Shown: piece after piece, positions 1 through 7,682 of the stretch
Position numbering within the stretch: the stretch's first letter is position 1
How the letters are laid out: every line of letters starts with the position of its first letter
Assembly (NCBI GenBank): GCA_937891905.1
Contig: CALATT010000073.1
Location: 1 to 27,350 of the forward strand
Length of the DNA stretch: 27,350 bases
Direction: 5' to 3'
DNA from: an uncultured Bacteroidales bacterium
GTDB taxonomy: Bacteria > Bacteroidota > Bacteroidia > Bacteroidales > Paludibacteraceae
The notes under the pieces: generated by a model
Told to the model about the DNA's origin: nothing
The model's database searches: none
The model's input: only the letters and a program-made list of their open reading frames with translations
Made by a program: the position numbers and the translations under genes

Positions 1-1185
1 GATACGATTAGCAATCCACTTAAAGCCCGTATATTCGTCTGTGAGTGTCACACCCTGCACGTCTGCAATCTTGCGGATGAGTTCGGAGGTAACGATAGTC
101 TTCACCAGATACATATCATCGCGCATCTTGCCGAGTTTCTTCATATTATTGATGATGTAATAGCAATACATCATACATGTTTGATTACCATTGATAATCA
201 CCCACTCGCCCTTGTCATTGCGGCACACGATAGCAATACGGTCTGCGTCAGGGTCGGAAGCGATAACGAGGTCAGCTCCCAACTTGGTACCTAATTGCAT
301 ACCCATCGTCATGGCCTCTGCATTCTCTGGGTTAGGAGAAACAACTGTTGGGAAATTGCCGTCGATAACCATCTGCTCTGGCACAACATGTATATTCTCA
401 AATCCCCATGAACGGAGGCAGAGCGGTACTATCTGACGACCCGCACCGTGCATAGGTGTATAGACAATATTGAGGTCTTTTTGGCGAAGGATAGTCTCTT
501 GGTCAATCATGACAGACTTAACGGCCTGCATGTAGTCATAGTCCATCTCACCACCGATAATCTCGATGAGGTCTGGGTTGGCTTCCCATTTCACATCTTC
601 CATACGCACTTTATTCACCTCATCGATAATGCCTTGGTCGTGTGGTTGTAGCACTTGTGAACCATCTTCCCAGTATGCTTTATATCCGTTGTACTCTTTT
701 GGGTTGTGGCTGGCGGTCACATTGACACCACCTTGGCACTTGAGGTGACGGATAGCGAAGGAGCACTCTGGTGTAGGTCTAAGGCTCTCGAAGAGATAGA
801 CCTTGATACCATTCGCAGAGAAGATGTTTGCCACTGTTTCTGCGAAGAGTCGTCCGTTATTACGGCAGTCGTGTCCTACCACCACTGCTATTTGTCCATT
901 CTGTACATTCTCAAAGCCATTTTGTGCTTGCACTTTGAGCATATAATTGGCATAGCCTTGTGTAGCTTGTGCGACGATATATTTATTCATACGGTTGGTA
1001 CCAGGTCCCATGATGCCACGCAGACCACCCGTACCGAACTCTAATGTGCGGTAGAAAGAGTCAATCAAGTCAGTTTTATCTTCCGCATTGATCATCGCTT
1101 GTACTTGTGCGCGTGTTTCTGCGTCGAACGGCTCTTTGGTCCATACCTCAGCCGTTGCCATTACTTGTTTTAATTCTTCTGTCAT
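1..1185 (-). CDS. Phosphoglucomutase/phosphomannomutase family protein (3' part cut off by window edge)
   Basis: An open frame of 395 codons runs from an ATG at 1185 off the left edge without a stop, so about two thirds of a family protein of usually about 550-590 residues is present. It contains the active-site loop TASHNPKEYNGYK with the phosphorylated serine at about residue 159, the metal-binding loop SDPDADR, and a GFKWI sugar-contact motif near the cut end. Members of the alpha-D-phosphohexomutase superfamily interconvert hexose 1- and 6-phosphates in the cytoplasm. The glucose versus mannose preference cannot be read here. It starts 25 bp after the hpt stop and is probably the last known member of an hflX-hpt operon. 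No separate promoter of the TAnnTTTG type is visible in the short spacer. Confidence 0.92.
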   Translation of the reverse strand, partial: MTEELKQVMATAEVWTKEPFDAETRAQVQAMINAEDKTDLIDSFYRTLEFGTGGLRGIMGPGTNRMNKYIVAQATQGYANYMLKVQAQNGFENVQNGQIAVVVGHDCRNNGRLFAETVANIFSANGIKVYLFESLRPTPECSFAIRHLKCQGGVNVTASHNPKEYNGYKAYWEDGSQVLQPHDQGIIDEVNKVRMEDVKWEANPDLIEIIGGEMDYDYMQAVKSVMIDQETILRQKDLNIVYTPMHGAGRQIVPLCLRSWGFENIHVVPEQMVIDGNFPTVVSPNPENAEAMTMGMQLGTKLGADLVIASDPDADRIAIVCRNDKGEWVIINGNQTCMMYCYYIINNMKKLGKMRDDMYLVKTIVTSELIRKIADVQGVTLTDEYTGFKWIANRI

Positions 1186-1191
1186 ATTTTA

Positions 1192-1210
1192 TAGATGTTA
1201 GATGTTAGAT
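1192..1210. repeat. Short 7-bp tandem repeat in the hpt/mutase spacer
   Basis: The unit TAGATGT occurs twice in a row, followed by a partial TAGAT. It fills most of the 25-bp spacer between the two genes. It is too short to say whether it is functional, but it resembles in style the other micro-repeats in the intergenic gaps of this window. Confidence 0.6.
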
Positions 1211-1750
1211 TTATGATTTAATTTTGTATATTGCGTCGAGGTTGCGAACAAAGCCATCGAAATCAAGTCCATAACCAATAACAAACTCATTGGTTATTGC
1301 ATGGCCCACATACTCGGGTTTGGCGTCGTTATACTCCAGTTTATCGGGTTTAAAGAGCATGGTGGCCACCTTGATAGAGTTCGCTCCTTGTGCGCGAAGG
1401 TAAGCCTTGAGGTGATGCATGGTTAAACCAGAATCCACTACATCTTCCACAAGGATAACATCCCTACCCTTTACCTCTTGCTGCAAAGGAACGATGAATT
1501 TCAGTTCGCCAGTCGAAGCCATGCCGGCATAGGAACTGACGCGTAGGAAAGTGATATCACAATGCAAGTTCAGTTTTCTCACCAAATCCGCCGCAAAGAT
1601 GAATGCGCCATTGAGCACAACGATGATCAGGGGTTCTTTTCCCTCATAATCGGCATTGATTTGGTCCGCCACTTGCTGCACATCACGAGCTATCTGCTCA
1701 GTGCTCAGCCACTCTTCAAAGGAGTAGTTCTGTTCAGTTATTATTCGCAT
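1211..1750 (-). CDS. hpt: Hypoxanthine phosphoribosyltransferase
   Basis: This 179-aa protein has the length and pattern of type I purine phosphoribosyltransferases. The PRPP-binding motif VILVEDVVDSGLTM lies at about residues 97-110, and the family's flexible-loop and C-terminal base-recognition regions follow (FVIGYGLDFDGFVRNL near the end). It would convert hypoxanthine (and often guanine) plus PRPP to IMP (or GMP) in cytoplasmic purine salvage. The ATG at 1750 lies inside the end of hflX: the two genes overlap by 10 bp, which indicates translational coupling in one transcript. The phosphohexomutase gene follows after 25 bp. The assignment is firm; substrate range is not visible. Confidence 0.95.
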   Translation of the reverse strand: MRIITEQNYSFEEWLSTEQIARDVQQVADQINADYEGKEPLIIVVLNGAFIFAADLVRKLNLHCDITFLRVSSYAGMASTGELKFIVPLQQEVKGRDVILVEDVVDSGLTMHHLKAYLRAQGANSIKVATMLFKPDKLEYNDAKPEYVGHAITNEFVIGYGLDFDGFVRNLDAIYKIKS

Positions 1751-3006
1751 GGTTCGTAATTTTGGAATAAAAAATCATTATATGGGTATCGCTTCACATG
1801 TATGGCTTTGATACGCTCATACATAAGTGTACGCAATTCGTCTATATTCTCCTTCTTGCGTGCGGAGATGAAGATAGCATCCTCTCCAAGGCGTGCCATC
1901 CATGTACGCTGCAAGTCCTCGAGAGAGAGGTTTTCGCGTAAGATAGGCGTGAGATCGTCTTCCTCCTTGGGTGTATAAGTGAAGTTATCAATCTTATTAA
2001 AGACCACGATGCGTGGTAATGGATTAGTGATTATATCATTGATGGTCTGCTCCACCACTTCGTACTGCTCTTCGAAATTAGGATGCGATATATCCACCAC
2101 ATGAATGAGCAGGTCCGCCTCGCGCACTTCGTCCAATGTTGATTTGAAAGACTCCACCAAGTGGTGTGGCAGTTTGCGTATGAAACCGACGGTGTCCGAC
2201 AACAAGAATGGTAGGTTTTCGATGGTCACTTTGCGCACCGTGGTATCGAGTGTAGCGAATAGTTTATTCTCGGCGAACACTTCGGATTTGGATAGTAGGT
2301 TCATCATGGTGGATTTGCCCACATTGGTATATCCCACGAGTGCCACTCGTACCATCTTACCTCTATTCTGTCGTTGGGTAGCCATCTGCTTATCGATGCG
2401 CTTGAGTTCCTCTCTAAGCAGTGCTATTCGTTGTCCTATGACGCGTTTATCGGCTTCTATCTGCGTCTCACCCATACCGCGGTTGGTTCCTCCACCGCCT
2501 CGTTGTCTATCCAAGTGCAACCACATGCGTGTGAGTCGTGGCAGCATATACTGCAAATGGGCCATCTCTACTTGTGTCTTGGCGTAGGAAGTCTGTGCGC
2601 GTTGTAGGAAGATTTCTAGGATGAGTATGGTACGGTCGATGACGCGTACATTAGCAGGATGTTTGTCGCGTCTATTGATGGCTTTCTCTAAGTTGCGTAT
2701 CTGTCGTGGCGATAGTTCGTCATCAAAGACTACCACATCCACTTTCGCTATTGAGTCATCTGCTTCGTTCTTTTGCTCCTTATCGATGATGAACTGCCTT
2801 ATTTCCTCGAGTTTACCCTCTCCCACATAGGTTGCGGTATGTGGCTGTGGCAGTCGTTGTGTAAAGCGCTTGATAGGCACGATGCCATGTGTATCGGCAA
2901 GGAACGCCAATTCATCCAGGTACTCTTTTGTGCGGTCTTCAGGCTGGTTTGGCGTGATAAGTCCCACGAGTACTGCGTGCTCTATGTATGGTTTGATTTC
3001 AATCAT
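1741..3006 (-). CDS. hflX: GTPase HflX
   Basis: This 421-aa protein has the HflX arrangement. An N-terminal domain of about 200 residues carries the family's glycine-rich segment (RGGGGTNRGMGETQIE) and a helical linker (IDKQMATQRQNR). A Ras-like G domain follows: P-loop GYTNVGKST near residue 224, DTVGFI (G3) and NKID (G4). HflX binds ribosomes, in several bacteria rescuing or splitting stalled or hibernating 70S particles. It is the first gene after a good promoter (TACCTTTG at 3032-3039) and overlaps hpt by 10 bp. The ATG at 3006 fits the family N-terminus. Confidence 0.95.
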   Translation of the reverse strand: MIEIKPYIEHAVLVGLITPNQPEDRTKEYLDELAFLADTHGIVPIKRFTQRLPQPHTATYVGEGKLEEIRQFIIDKEQKNEADDSIAKVDVVVFDDELSPRQIRNLEKAINRRDKHPANVRVIDRTILILEIFLQRAQTSYAKTQVEMAHLQYMLPRLTRMWLHLDRQRGGGGTNRGMGETQIEADKRVIGQRIALLREELKRIDKQMATQRQNRGKMVRVALVGYTNVGKSTMMNLLSKSEVFAENKLFATLDTTVRKVTIENLPFLLSDTVGFIRKLPHHLVESFKSTLDEVREADLLIHVVDISHPNFEEQYEVVEQTINDIITNPLPRIVVFNKIDNFTYTPKEEDDLTPILRENLSLEDLQRTWMARLGEDAIFISARKKENIDELRTLMYERIKAIHVKRYPYNDFLFQNYEPCE

Positions 3007-3020
3007 AATAGTGTATTAAA

Positions 3021-3037
3021 CCTTTGCGCTGCAAAGG
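3021..3037. promoter_or_regulatory. Inverted repeat overlapping the hflX -7 box and start site
   Basis: CCTTTGC and GCAAAGG, two perfect 7-bp arms separated by three bases, cover part of the -7 element and the expected transcription start of hflX. On DNA it could be an operator; in RNA only part of it would be transcribed. The CCTTTG arm is dictated by the promoter consensus, so the informative part is the matching second arm. Function is inferred only. Confidence 0.35.
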
Positions 3038-3063
3038 TACTACTTTTTTTTTATATATGCAAA
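3032..3063 (-). promoter_or_regulatory. Bacteroidetes-type promoter of hflX
   Basis: On the minus strand a TTTG (-33) at 3060-3063 and TACCTTTG (-7) at 3032-3039 are separated by 20 bp, matching the Bacteroidetes primary sigma consensus TTTG/TAnnTTTG. The -33 TTTG sits at the end of the T-run that forms the U-tract of the rpsO terminator. Confidence 0.75.
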
Positions 3064-3089
3064 AAAAAAGCGAACCGAAGTTCGCTTTT
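3061..3089 (-). terminator. Intrinsic terminator of rpsO with cUUCGg tetraloop
   Basis: Downstream of the rpsO stop the minus strand can form a perfect 10-bp hairpin (arms at 3080-3089 and 3066-3075). It is capped by TTCG closed by a C-G pair, the very stable cUUCGg loop, and runs into a T-tract at 3061-3069. This is a textbook rho-independent terminator. Confidence 0.9.
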
Positions 3090-3107
3090 AGCCGTTTGTA
3101 AGCAATA

Positions 3108-3377
3108 TTACTTACGAATACCAAGCTCTTTGATGATTGCACGGTAGCGCTCGATGTCTTTTGCCTTGAGGTAATCAAGCATGCTACGACGCTTACCAAC
3201 GAGCAATGTGAGGGCACGCTCTGTACCGAAGTCCTTGCGGTTTTTCTTCAAGTGCTCTGTGAGGTGGTTGATACGGAAGGTGAAGAGTGCGATTTGGCTC
3301 TCTGCTGCACCGGTGTTCTTTGCGTCTTTGCCGTACTTAGCGAAAAGCTCGGCTTTTTTCTCTGATGTTAAATACAT
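3108..3377 (-). CDS. rpsO: 30S ribosomal protein S15
   Basis: The 89-aa product starting MYLTSEKKAELF matches S15 in length and sequence, including the conserved segments GAAESQIALFTFRI, LTEHLKKNRKDF and LLVGKRRSMLDYL, and it ends in the usual basic tail. S15 binds the central domain of 16S rRNA early in 30S assembly. I chose the ATG at 3377 rather than one six codons upstream, because that gives the standard S15 N-terminus and length. The gene is monocistronic: its own promoter lies at 3500-3531, a leader of about 115 nt precedes it, and a strong terminator follows. Confidence 0.97.
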   Translation of the reverse strand: MYLTSEKKAELFAKYGKDAKNTGAAESQIALFTFRINHLTEHLKKNRKDFGTERALTLLVGKRRSMLDYLKAKDIERYRAIIKELGIRK

Positions 3378-3395
3378 AATGTTTTGATTTTTCAC

Positions 3396-3416
3396 TTGCC
3401 TTTACATAGGTGGCAA
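3396..3416 (-). promoter_or_regulatory. Small hairpin in the rpsO leader
   Basis: In the roughly 115-nt leader of rpsO the minus strand can form a 5-bp stem, TTGCC with GGCAA, with an 11-nt loop, ending about 18 nt before the start codon. S15 represses its own mRNA through leader structures in several bacteria, but those leaders differ between lineages. Calling this one regulatory is an inference. Confidence 0.25.
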
Positions 3417-3499
3417 ATGCGGGTTAAACAATGGTAACTGAAGGACAATACTTGTATTCGAACTTCGTTACATTTATCGCTTTCTTTCAAAAGCGGGTG

Positions 3500-3531
3500 C
3501 AAAGGTACAACAAAATAATCAATTGTGCAAA
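3500..3531 (-). promoter_or_regulatory. Bacteroidetes-type promoter of rpsO
   Basis: A minus-strand TTTG at 3528-3531 and TACCTTTG at 3500-3507, 20 bp apart, match the -33/-7 consensus and have the same spacing as the hflX promoter. Transcription would begin around 3493, giving a leader of about 115 nt. Confidence 0.78.
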
Positions 3532-3553
3532 CTTTTTAGTAAAAAAATGCACT

Positions 3554-4438
3554 TTATTTGCGTATCTGTATAGGAAATGAACCAATGAGGTTTCCGTCAC
3601 AGAAGAAGTCAATGGTATAAAATCCTTTTTCCACTTCTTCGGTGATAGGCAGATAAACCGTTCCCATATACTGCTCTCCGCTATATTCAAATTGCTGCGT
3701 AATAGAATAAGCAATCGAGTCACTCTCGAATGGGAATCGTTTATTTTCTGCTTCATTCATGAGTACGCCATTCGGTGTAATGACGCGCACATAGAGGTCT
3801 TTGAGTCCTCGTTCGCAGGTAATATTTTTCGCGATGGTATAATCGAATTGCAGTTTGGTCACTTGGCTCACCATGCGTGTTTTGCGGTCATTCTTATTGA
3901 GCATAGTGCATGTGCAATCAGTGAGTTCGAGCATAGCAGCTCGCGTTACCGTTTCGGTGAGTTGGGTATTGAGATTGGTGAGTTGTGTATTTTTTGTTTT
4001 CACCTGTTCGTTCTCAGCGCGCACGATGATATTTTCTTCTGTGAGTCGTGCGTTGGTAGCATTGAGTGAGTCCACTTGTCGTATATAATCCTTGAGTACA
4101 GTACGCACGGTGGCGAGTTCTTTTTTGAGTTCGGATATACGGCGTGCATTGGTCACTTTGGTTATGCGCAGTTCCTCCAACAAGTCCTGTACGCGTTGTT
4201 GCTCGCGGTATAGAAGGTCTTGCAGTGAGTCATTCTGTATATCCATCTGACTATACCCATCAAACTCAATGGCAAGGTTCTCATATTCTTCTTGCAGTTC
4301 TTCTTTCTCAATCTCAATGATTTCCACCAGTTCTTGCATCTCATTGCGTTGGTGGTAGTTGAGATAGATAAGCGCACCGACTGCTCCTACTAATAGGACC
4401 AAGACGGTGATGAGAAGTATTTTATTTGTTTTAGTCAT
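3554..4438 (-). CDS. Membrane-anchored coiled-coil protein of unknown function
   Basis: I do not recognise a named family in this 294-aa protein. It has a short basic N-terminus, one membrane helix at about residues 7-26 (ILLITVLVLLVGAVGALIYL), and a long acidic coiled coil from about 30 to 165 rich in E, Q, L and N. A C-terminal domain of about 125 residues follows, with a DCTC cysteine pair, alternating beta-like segments and the ending SFPIQIRK. The likely topology is inner-membrane anchored with the bulk in the periplasm. It starts one base after the murF stop, so it is almost certainly cotranscribed with murF, and an envelope role is a reasonable guess. It is the last gene before the rpsO promoter; no convincing terminator is visible. 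Confidence 0.8.
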   Translation of the reverse strand: MTKTNKILLITVLVLLVGAVGALIYLNYHQRNEMQELVEIIEIEKEELQEEYENLAIEFDGYSQMDIQNDSLQDLLYREQQRVQDLLEELRITKVTNARRISELKKELATVRTVLKDYIRQVDSLNATNARLTEENIIVRAENEQVKTKNTQLTNLNTQLTETVTRAAMLELTDCTCTMLNKNDRKTRMVSQVTKLQFDYTIAKNITCERGLKDLYVRVITPNGVLMNEAENKRFPFESDSIAYSITQQFEYSGEQYMGTVYLPITEEVEKGFYTIDFFCDGNLIGSFPIQIRK

Positions 4439-4439
4439 T

Positions 4440-5630
4440 TTATAAATATGGTAATGATTCCTCTAATTTATTTCCTCTGCTACCTTTGAGCAGTATATGT
4501 GCTGCTTGTATAGGTTGTGCTTGTAATGCGGCGCATAGTGCTTGCACATCATCGTATATGGGATAAGGAGCGGTAGTAGCCTTGTATTCCTTGCCCACAA
4601 GCAGCACCTTGTCCGCTTTTCGTTCGAGCAGCATATTGACTATATTCTGGTGCTCCAGATGACTATATTCTCCTAATTCGCGCATCTCGCCCAAGATATA
4701 TGTATCTCCTTTGAAGGCATTGATTGCTGCTTGCATAGAAGTAGGATTGGCGTTATAGGCATCTACGATGATTATATTGCGTGCTGTTTGGAGGCGTTGT
4801 GAGCGTTTATTGGATGGCTCATAGGCGCAAACCGCTGTTAATGCATCGTTTTCACTCACTCCAAAATACTCACCCACACATATGGCAGCCGATATATTCT
4901 CCGCGTTGTATGCTCCCACTAAATGGGATTGCTCAGGCATAATGCCTGTGGTATAGGCAATCGTTTGGAGTTCGCCTGCCATCTGCGCCAGATAAGGATT
5001 ATCGGTGTTTCGGAAGATAAACCCGCCGTGCTGGCGTAGGTAGTCGTATAGTTCGGCTTTGGTGCTCATCACTCCCTCGAACGAACCAAAGCCTTGTAGG
5101 TGTGCGCGTCCCACATTGGTTATGAGTCCACAAGTGGGTTCTGCTATCTCCACCAGTTCTTTTATATCGCCTGGGTGAGATGCTCCCATCTCGATGATAG
5201 CTATCTCGTGCGCGCGCGTTAATTGTAATAAGGTGAGGGGTACACCAATCTGGTTATTGAGGTTGCCCTGCGTATAATGCACTTTGTAGCGCGTAGCCAA
5301 GACGGCAGCCGTTAGTTCTTTGGTGGTTGTCTTACCATTCGTACCCGTGATGGCGATGATAGGTATATTGAGCGTGCGCCTCCATTCGCGTGCCAGTTCT
5401 TGCAGTGCAAGCAGTGTATCGGGCACCAAGATAGTCTTTCCTTCTATCGCATACTCAGGGTTATCGATGACTGCTAAAGAGGCACCTTGTTCAAGCGCTT
5501 GCGCTGCGAAGGTATTACCATCAAAAGTAGCACCATGCAACGCAAAGAACACACAACCTGCAGGCAGGTTGCGGGTGTCGGTGCTGACACAAAGAGACTC
5601 CTTATTTCTTATTAGGCAACTCCAATCCAT
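4440..5630 (-). CDS. murF: UDP-N-acetylmuramoyl-tripeptide--D-alanyl-D-alanine ligase
   Basis: This 396-aa protein shows the Mur ligase layout. An N-terminal UDP-binding part contains STDTRNLPAGCVFFAL. The central ATPase domain has the P-loop GTNGKTTTKEL at residues 96-106 and the EMGASHPGDI segment, followed by INNVGRAH-like (ITNVGRAHLQGFGS). The C-terminal ligase domain has VDAYNANPTSM, typical of MurF. It adds D-Ala-D-Ala to the UDP-MurNAc-tripeptide, the last cytoplasmic muropeptide step. It is somewhat shorter than common MurF proteins (about 430-450), mostly through a brief N-terminus. The start overlaps the end of the upstream MFS gene by 29 bp, suggesting coupling. Confidence 0.95.
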   Translation of the reverse strand: MDWSCLIRNKESLCVSTDTRNLPAGCVFFALHGATFDGNTFAAQALEQGASLAVIDNPEYAIEGKTILVPDTLLALQELAREWRRTLNIPIIAITGTNGKTTTKELTAAVLATRYKVHYTQGNLNNQIGVPLTLLQLTRAHEIAIIEMGASHPGDIKELVEIAEPTCGLITNVGRAHLQGFGSFEGVMSTKAELYDYLRQHGGFIFRNTDNPYLAQMAGELQTIAYTTGIMPEQSHLVGAYNAENISAAICVGEYFGVSENDALTAVCAYEPSNKRSQRLQTARNIIIVDAYNANPTSMQAAINAFKGDTYILGEMRELGEYSHLEHQNIVNMLLERKADKVLLVGKEYKATTAPYPIYDDVQALCAALQAQPIQAAHILLKGSRGNKLEESLPYL

Positions 5631-6975
5631 AGTTTTTGCGTTTATCCTCCACCTTCAAAGCGAGGCTCAATAGGAATGCCAATACGCCGAAGGAAGCAAA
5701 CACGATCATTGGAACGAGGTATCCCTCTGTAGCCACACGCAGTTTACCAATCAAGAGTGGCACCAAGCACAGACCTATATTCTGCACCCAGAAAATCAGG
5801 CAGTATGCCGAACCGAGCACTTTCTCGTCAATGATTTTTGGAACAGAAGGCCACATGGAAGCAGGTACGAGTGAGAAACTCACACCGAGTACTAATATGG
5901 TGCACAAAGCGAGTGTTTGGGATGGATATGCAGGTAATACGAAGGCAAATACTGCGTGGCAGATAGTCATGATGATGGCACCTATGAGCATCATGGAAGC
6001 ACCTTTACCTTTGTAATCGATAAACATTCCCAAGAAAGGAGTGAGCACCATTGCTAAGATAGGGAACCATTTGAATAGACCTGCGGCGTCGGCATTAGAG
6101 ATCGAGAGTGTCTCCTCGAGGTAGTTGGTTGCAAAGCGCTGGAATGGGAAGATAGCAGAGTAATAGAGCACACACAAGAGCGCAATGATCCAGAACATCT
6201 TAGATGAGAAAATCTGCTTGAGGTCAGAAATATGAAACTCATCCTCAGGGTCTTTCTCTGCCGTCGCCTCACCGATAGCCACTAATTGCTTATCAAACTT
6301 AGTATCCATGATGGTGAATACAAAGAAGTTAAGCCATCCGATAACGAGTAATGCGGCAGCGAAGAGCAAAGGCATCACTACTGAGTGTACGCCATTGACT
6401 GCAAAATGCTCGCTGATGAGTGGAGATAGGCCCATAGCGGCAAAGACGCCGATACGCGCGATAGCCATCTCAAGACCCATTGCCAATGCCATCTCTTTGC
6501 CTTTGAACCACTTAGCAAGAATCTTGCTCACTGTGGTACCTGCCATTTCGCAACCACAACCAAAGATCATAAATCCAAAGGCTGCCATCTTGGCCGAACC
6601 TGGCATTGCAGTCCACCACGAGTTGAGCCACACCACATTATTGGCATCAAACCATTCAGACACACCTATATACTTGATAGCCGCACCCAATACCATTAAA
6701 CTGGCAGACAAGAGACCTGTAAAACGCACGCCCATCTTATCGAGGATAATACCCGCAAAGATGAGGAAACCAAACACACAGAGTATATACTCTGCAGCAG
6801 CGTATGTGCCGAAGACACCTTGGTCCCAACCGAGTGTTTGATTGAGTGTGGATGCTAATGGGGATAACATATCCACAAACATATAAGCGAAAAACATCAT
6901 AGATGCAACGAGGACGAGTACCGTCCAGCGTGCCCATGCTTTATCACGAAGTAATGATTGTACTTGCTGTACCAT
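5602..6975 (-). CDS. Major facilitator superfamily transporter
   Basis: This 457-aa, strongly hydrophobic protein has about twelve predicted membrane helices in two halves, with a charged cytoplasmic loop in the middle (about residues 225-255, rich in D, E and K). After helix 2 it has the loop ILDKMGVRF, a form of the MFS motif A. A further signature is FGCGCEMAGTTVSKILAKWFKGKE. The substrate cannot be read from the sequence. It lies between the envelope genes and murF, with a 29-bp overlap into murF and 33 bp after the 46-aa ORF, so a solute linked to cell-wall turnover is possible but only a guess. Confidence 0.88.
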   Translation of the reverse strand: MVQQVQSLLRDKAWARWTVLVLVASMMFFAYMFVDMLSPLASTLNQTLGWDQGVFGTYAAAEYILCVFGFLIFAGIILDKMGVRFTGLLSASLMVLGAAIKYIGVSEWFDANNVVWLNSWWTAMPGSAKMAAFGFMIFGCGCEMAGTTVSKILAKWFKGKEMALAMGLEMAIARIGVFAAMGLSPLISEHFAVNGVHSVVMPLLFAAALLVIGWLNFFVFTIMDTKFDKQLVAIGEATAEKDPEDEFHISDLKQIFSSKMFWIIALLCVLYYSAIFPFQRFATNYLEETLSISNADAAGLFKWFPILAMVLTPFLGMFIDYKGKGASMMLIGAIIMTICHAVFAFVLPAYPSQTLALCTILVLGVSFSLVPASMWPSVPKIIDEKVLGSAYCLIFWVQNIGLCLVPLLIGKLRVATEGYLVPMIVFASFGVLAFLLSLALKVEDKRKNYGLELPNKK

Positions 6976-7008
6976 AATTGAATGATAATTTATTAGGTAA
7001 CACCCTAA

Positions 7009-7149
7009 TTACAACGCTTCGTCCTCTGGTTTTTCAACCAATGGACGAGGCTTTGTTTGTAATCGAAGTGATTTATTTTTCTTTTTTAACCACGCTGCTT
7101 TGCGTTTCTCGTATTCAGCGTAGCGGTTTTCTAAATATCCGTCCGCCAT
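7009..7149 (-). CDS. Small conserved-looking 46-aa basic protein
   Basis: An ATG at 7149 opens a 46-codon frame that ends with TAA at 7009-7011. The product is MADGYLENRYAEYEKRKAAW followed by a lysine-rich stretch (LKKKNKSLRLQTKPRPLVEK) and an acidic tail. It is highly charged, probably helical at the N-terminus, and has no signal peptide or membrane segment. The start lies 3 bp after the stop of the downstream-most skp gene, and the MFS gene begins 33 bp further on, so the tight spacing inside an operon argues for a real gene. I know no function for it. A comparison with the same spot in other Bacteroidales would show whether it is conserved. Confidence 0.6.
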   Translation of the reverse strand: MADGYLENRYAEYEKRKAAWLKKKNKSLRLQTKPRPLVEKPEDEAL

Positions 7150-7152
7150 GGA

Positions 7153-7644
7153 TTATTTGATACCCAATTCTGCTTTCACGGCTGGAGTTACATCCTTTGC
7201 CTCCGCACCTACATGTACCATTGCAGCTGAATCGAAGATATATGTATATCCTTCGCGTTCACCTACAGCCTTGATAGCTTTTGCCATTTTCTCGTGGATA
7301 GGTGCCAAGAGTTCTTGTTGCTTACGCTGTACATCTTGCTCTGCTGTTTGATTGAATAACTGGATGCGTTGTTGCATTTCCTGCAACTCTTGTTGACGAA
7401 TTTGCTTGATTGCATCCGCCATAGTAGCCTCTTGTGCCTGATAATCTTGCACTTTCTTTTGCAATTCCTCGTACATCATAGTGAACTGTGACTCATACTG
7501 CGATTGGATAGTATCCATCTTGAGTTTCACTTGTGCCACTTCTGGCATTTGTACGAAGAGTTCTTGTGTGTTAATGTGACCAAATTTCTGTGCGCTGGCT
7601 ACCATAGGTAATACCAACAAGATTGCAATAATAATTTTTTTCAT
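7153..7644 (-). CDS. OmpH/Skp family periplasmic chaperone (second copy)
   Basis: This 163-aa protein has a signal peptide of about 18 residues (MKKIIIAILLVLPMVASA). The Skp-like mature chain begins QKFGHINTQELFVQMPEV, continues with a long glutamine-rich amphipathic helical region (about 45-120), and closes with a beta segment (YTYIFDSAAMVHVGAEAKDVT). Skp trimers hold unfolded outer-membrane proteins in the periplasm for delivery to the BAM complex. It follows a first skp-like gene by 38 bp and lies downstream of bamA, the usual Bacteroidetes arrangement of two tandem copies. Confidence 0.92.
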   Translation of the reverse strand: MKKIIIAILLVLPMVASAQKFGHINTQELFVQMPEVAQVKLKMDTIQSQYESQFTMMYEELQKKVQDYQAQEATMADAIKQIRQQELQEMQQRIQLFNQTAEQDVQRKQQELLAPIHEKMAKAIKAVGEREGYTYIFDSAAMVHVGAEAKDVTPAVKAELGIK

Positions 7645-7682
7645 ACTTGTATAATTGTTTTATATTAATCGATTGATTTCGT

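Noticed and set aside
3378..3395. Longer rpsO product with six extra N-terminal residues
   Set aside because: The ATG at 3377 gives the standard 89-residue S15; the extension is not typical of the family.
3487..3756. 89-codon frame overlapping the coiled-coil gene and rpsO promoter
   Set aside because: It is out of frame with the coiled-coil gene, covers a clear promoter and has no protein-like features.
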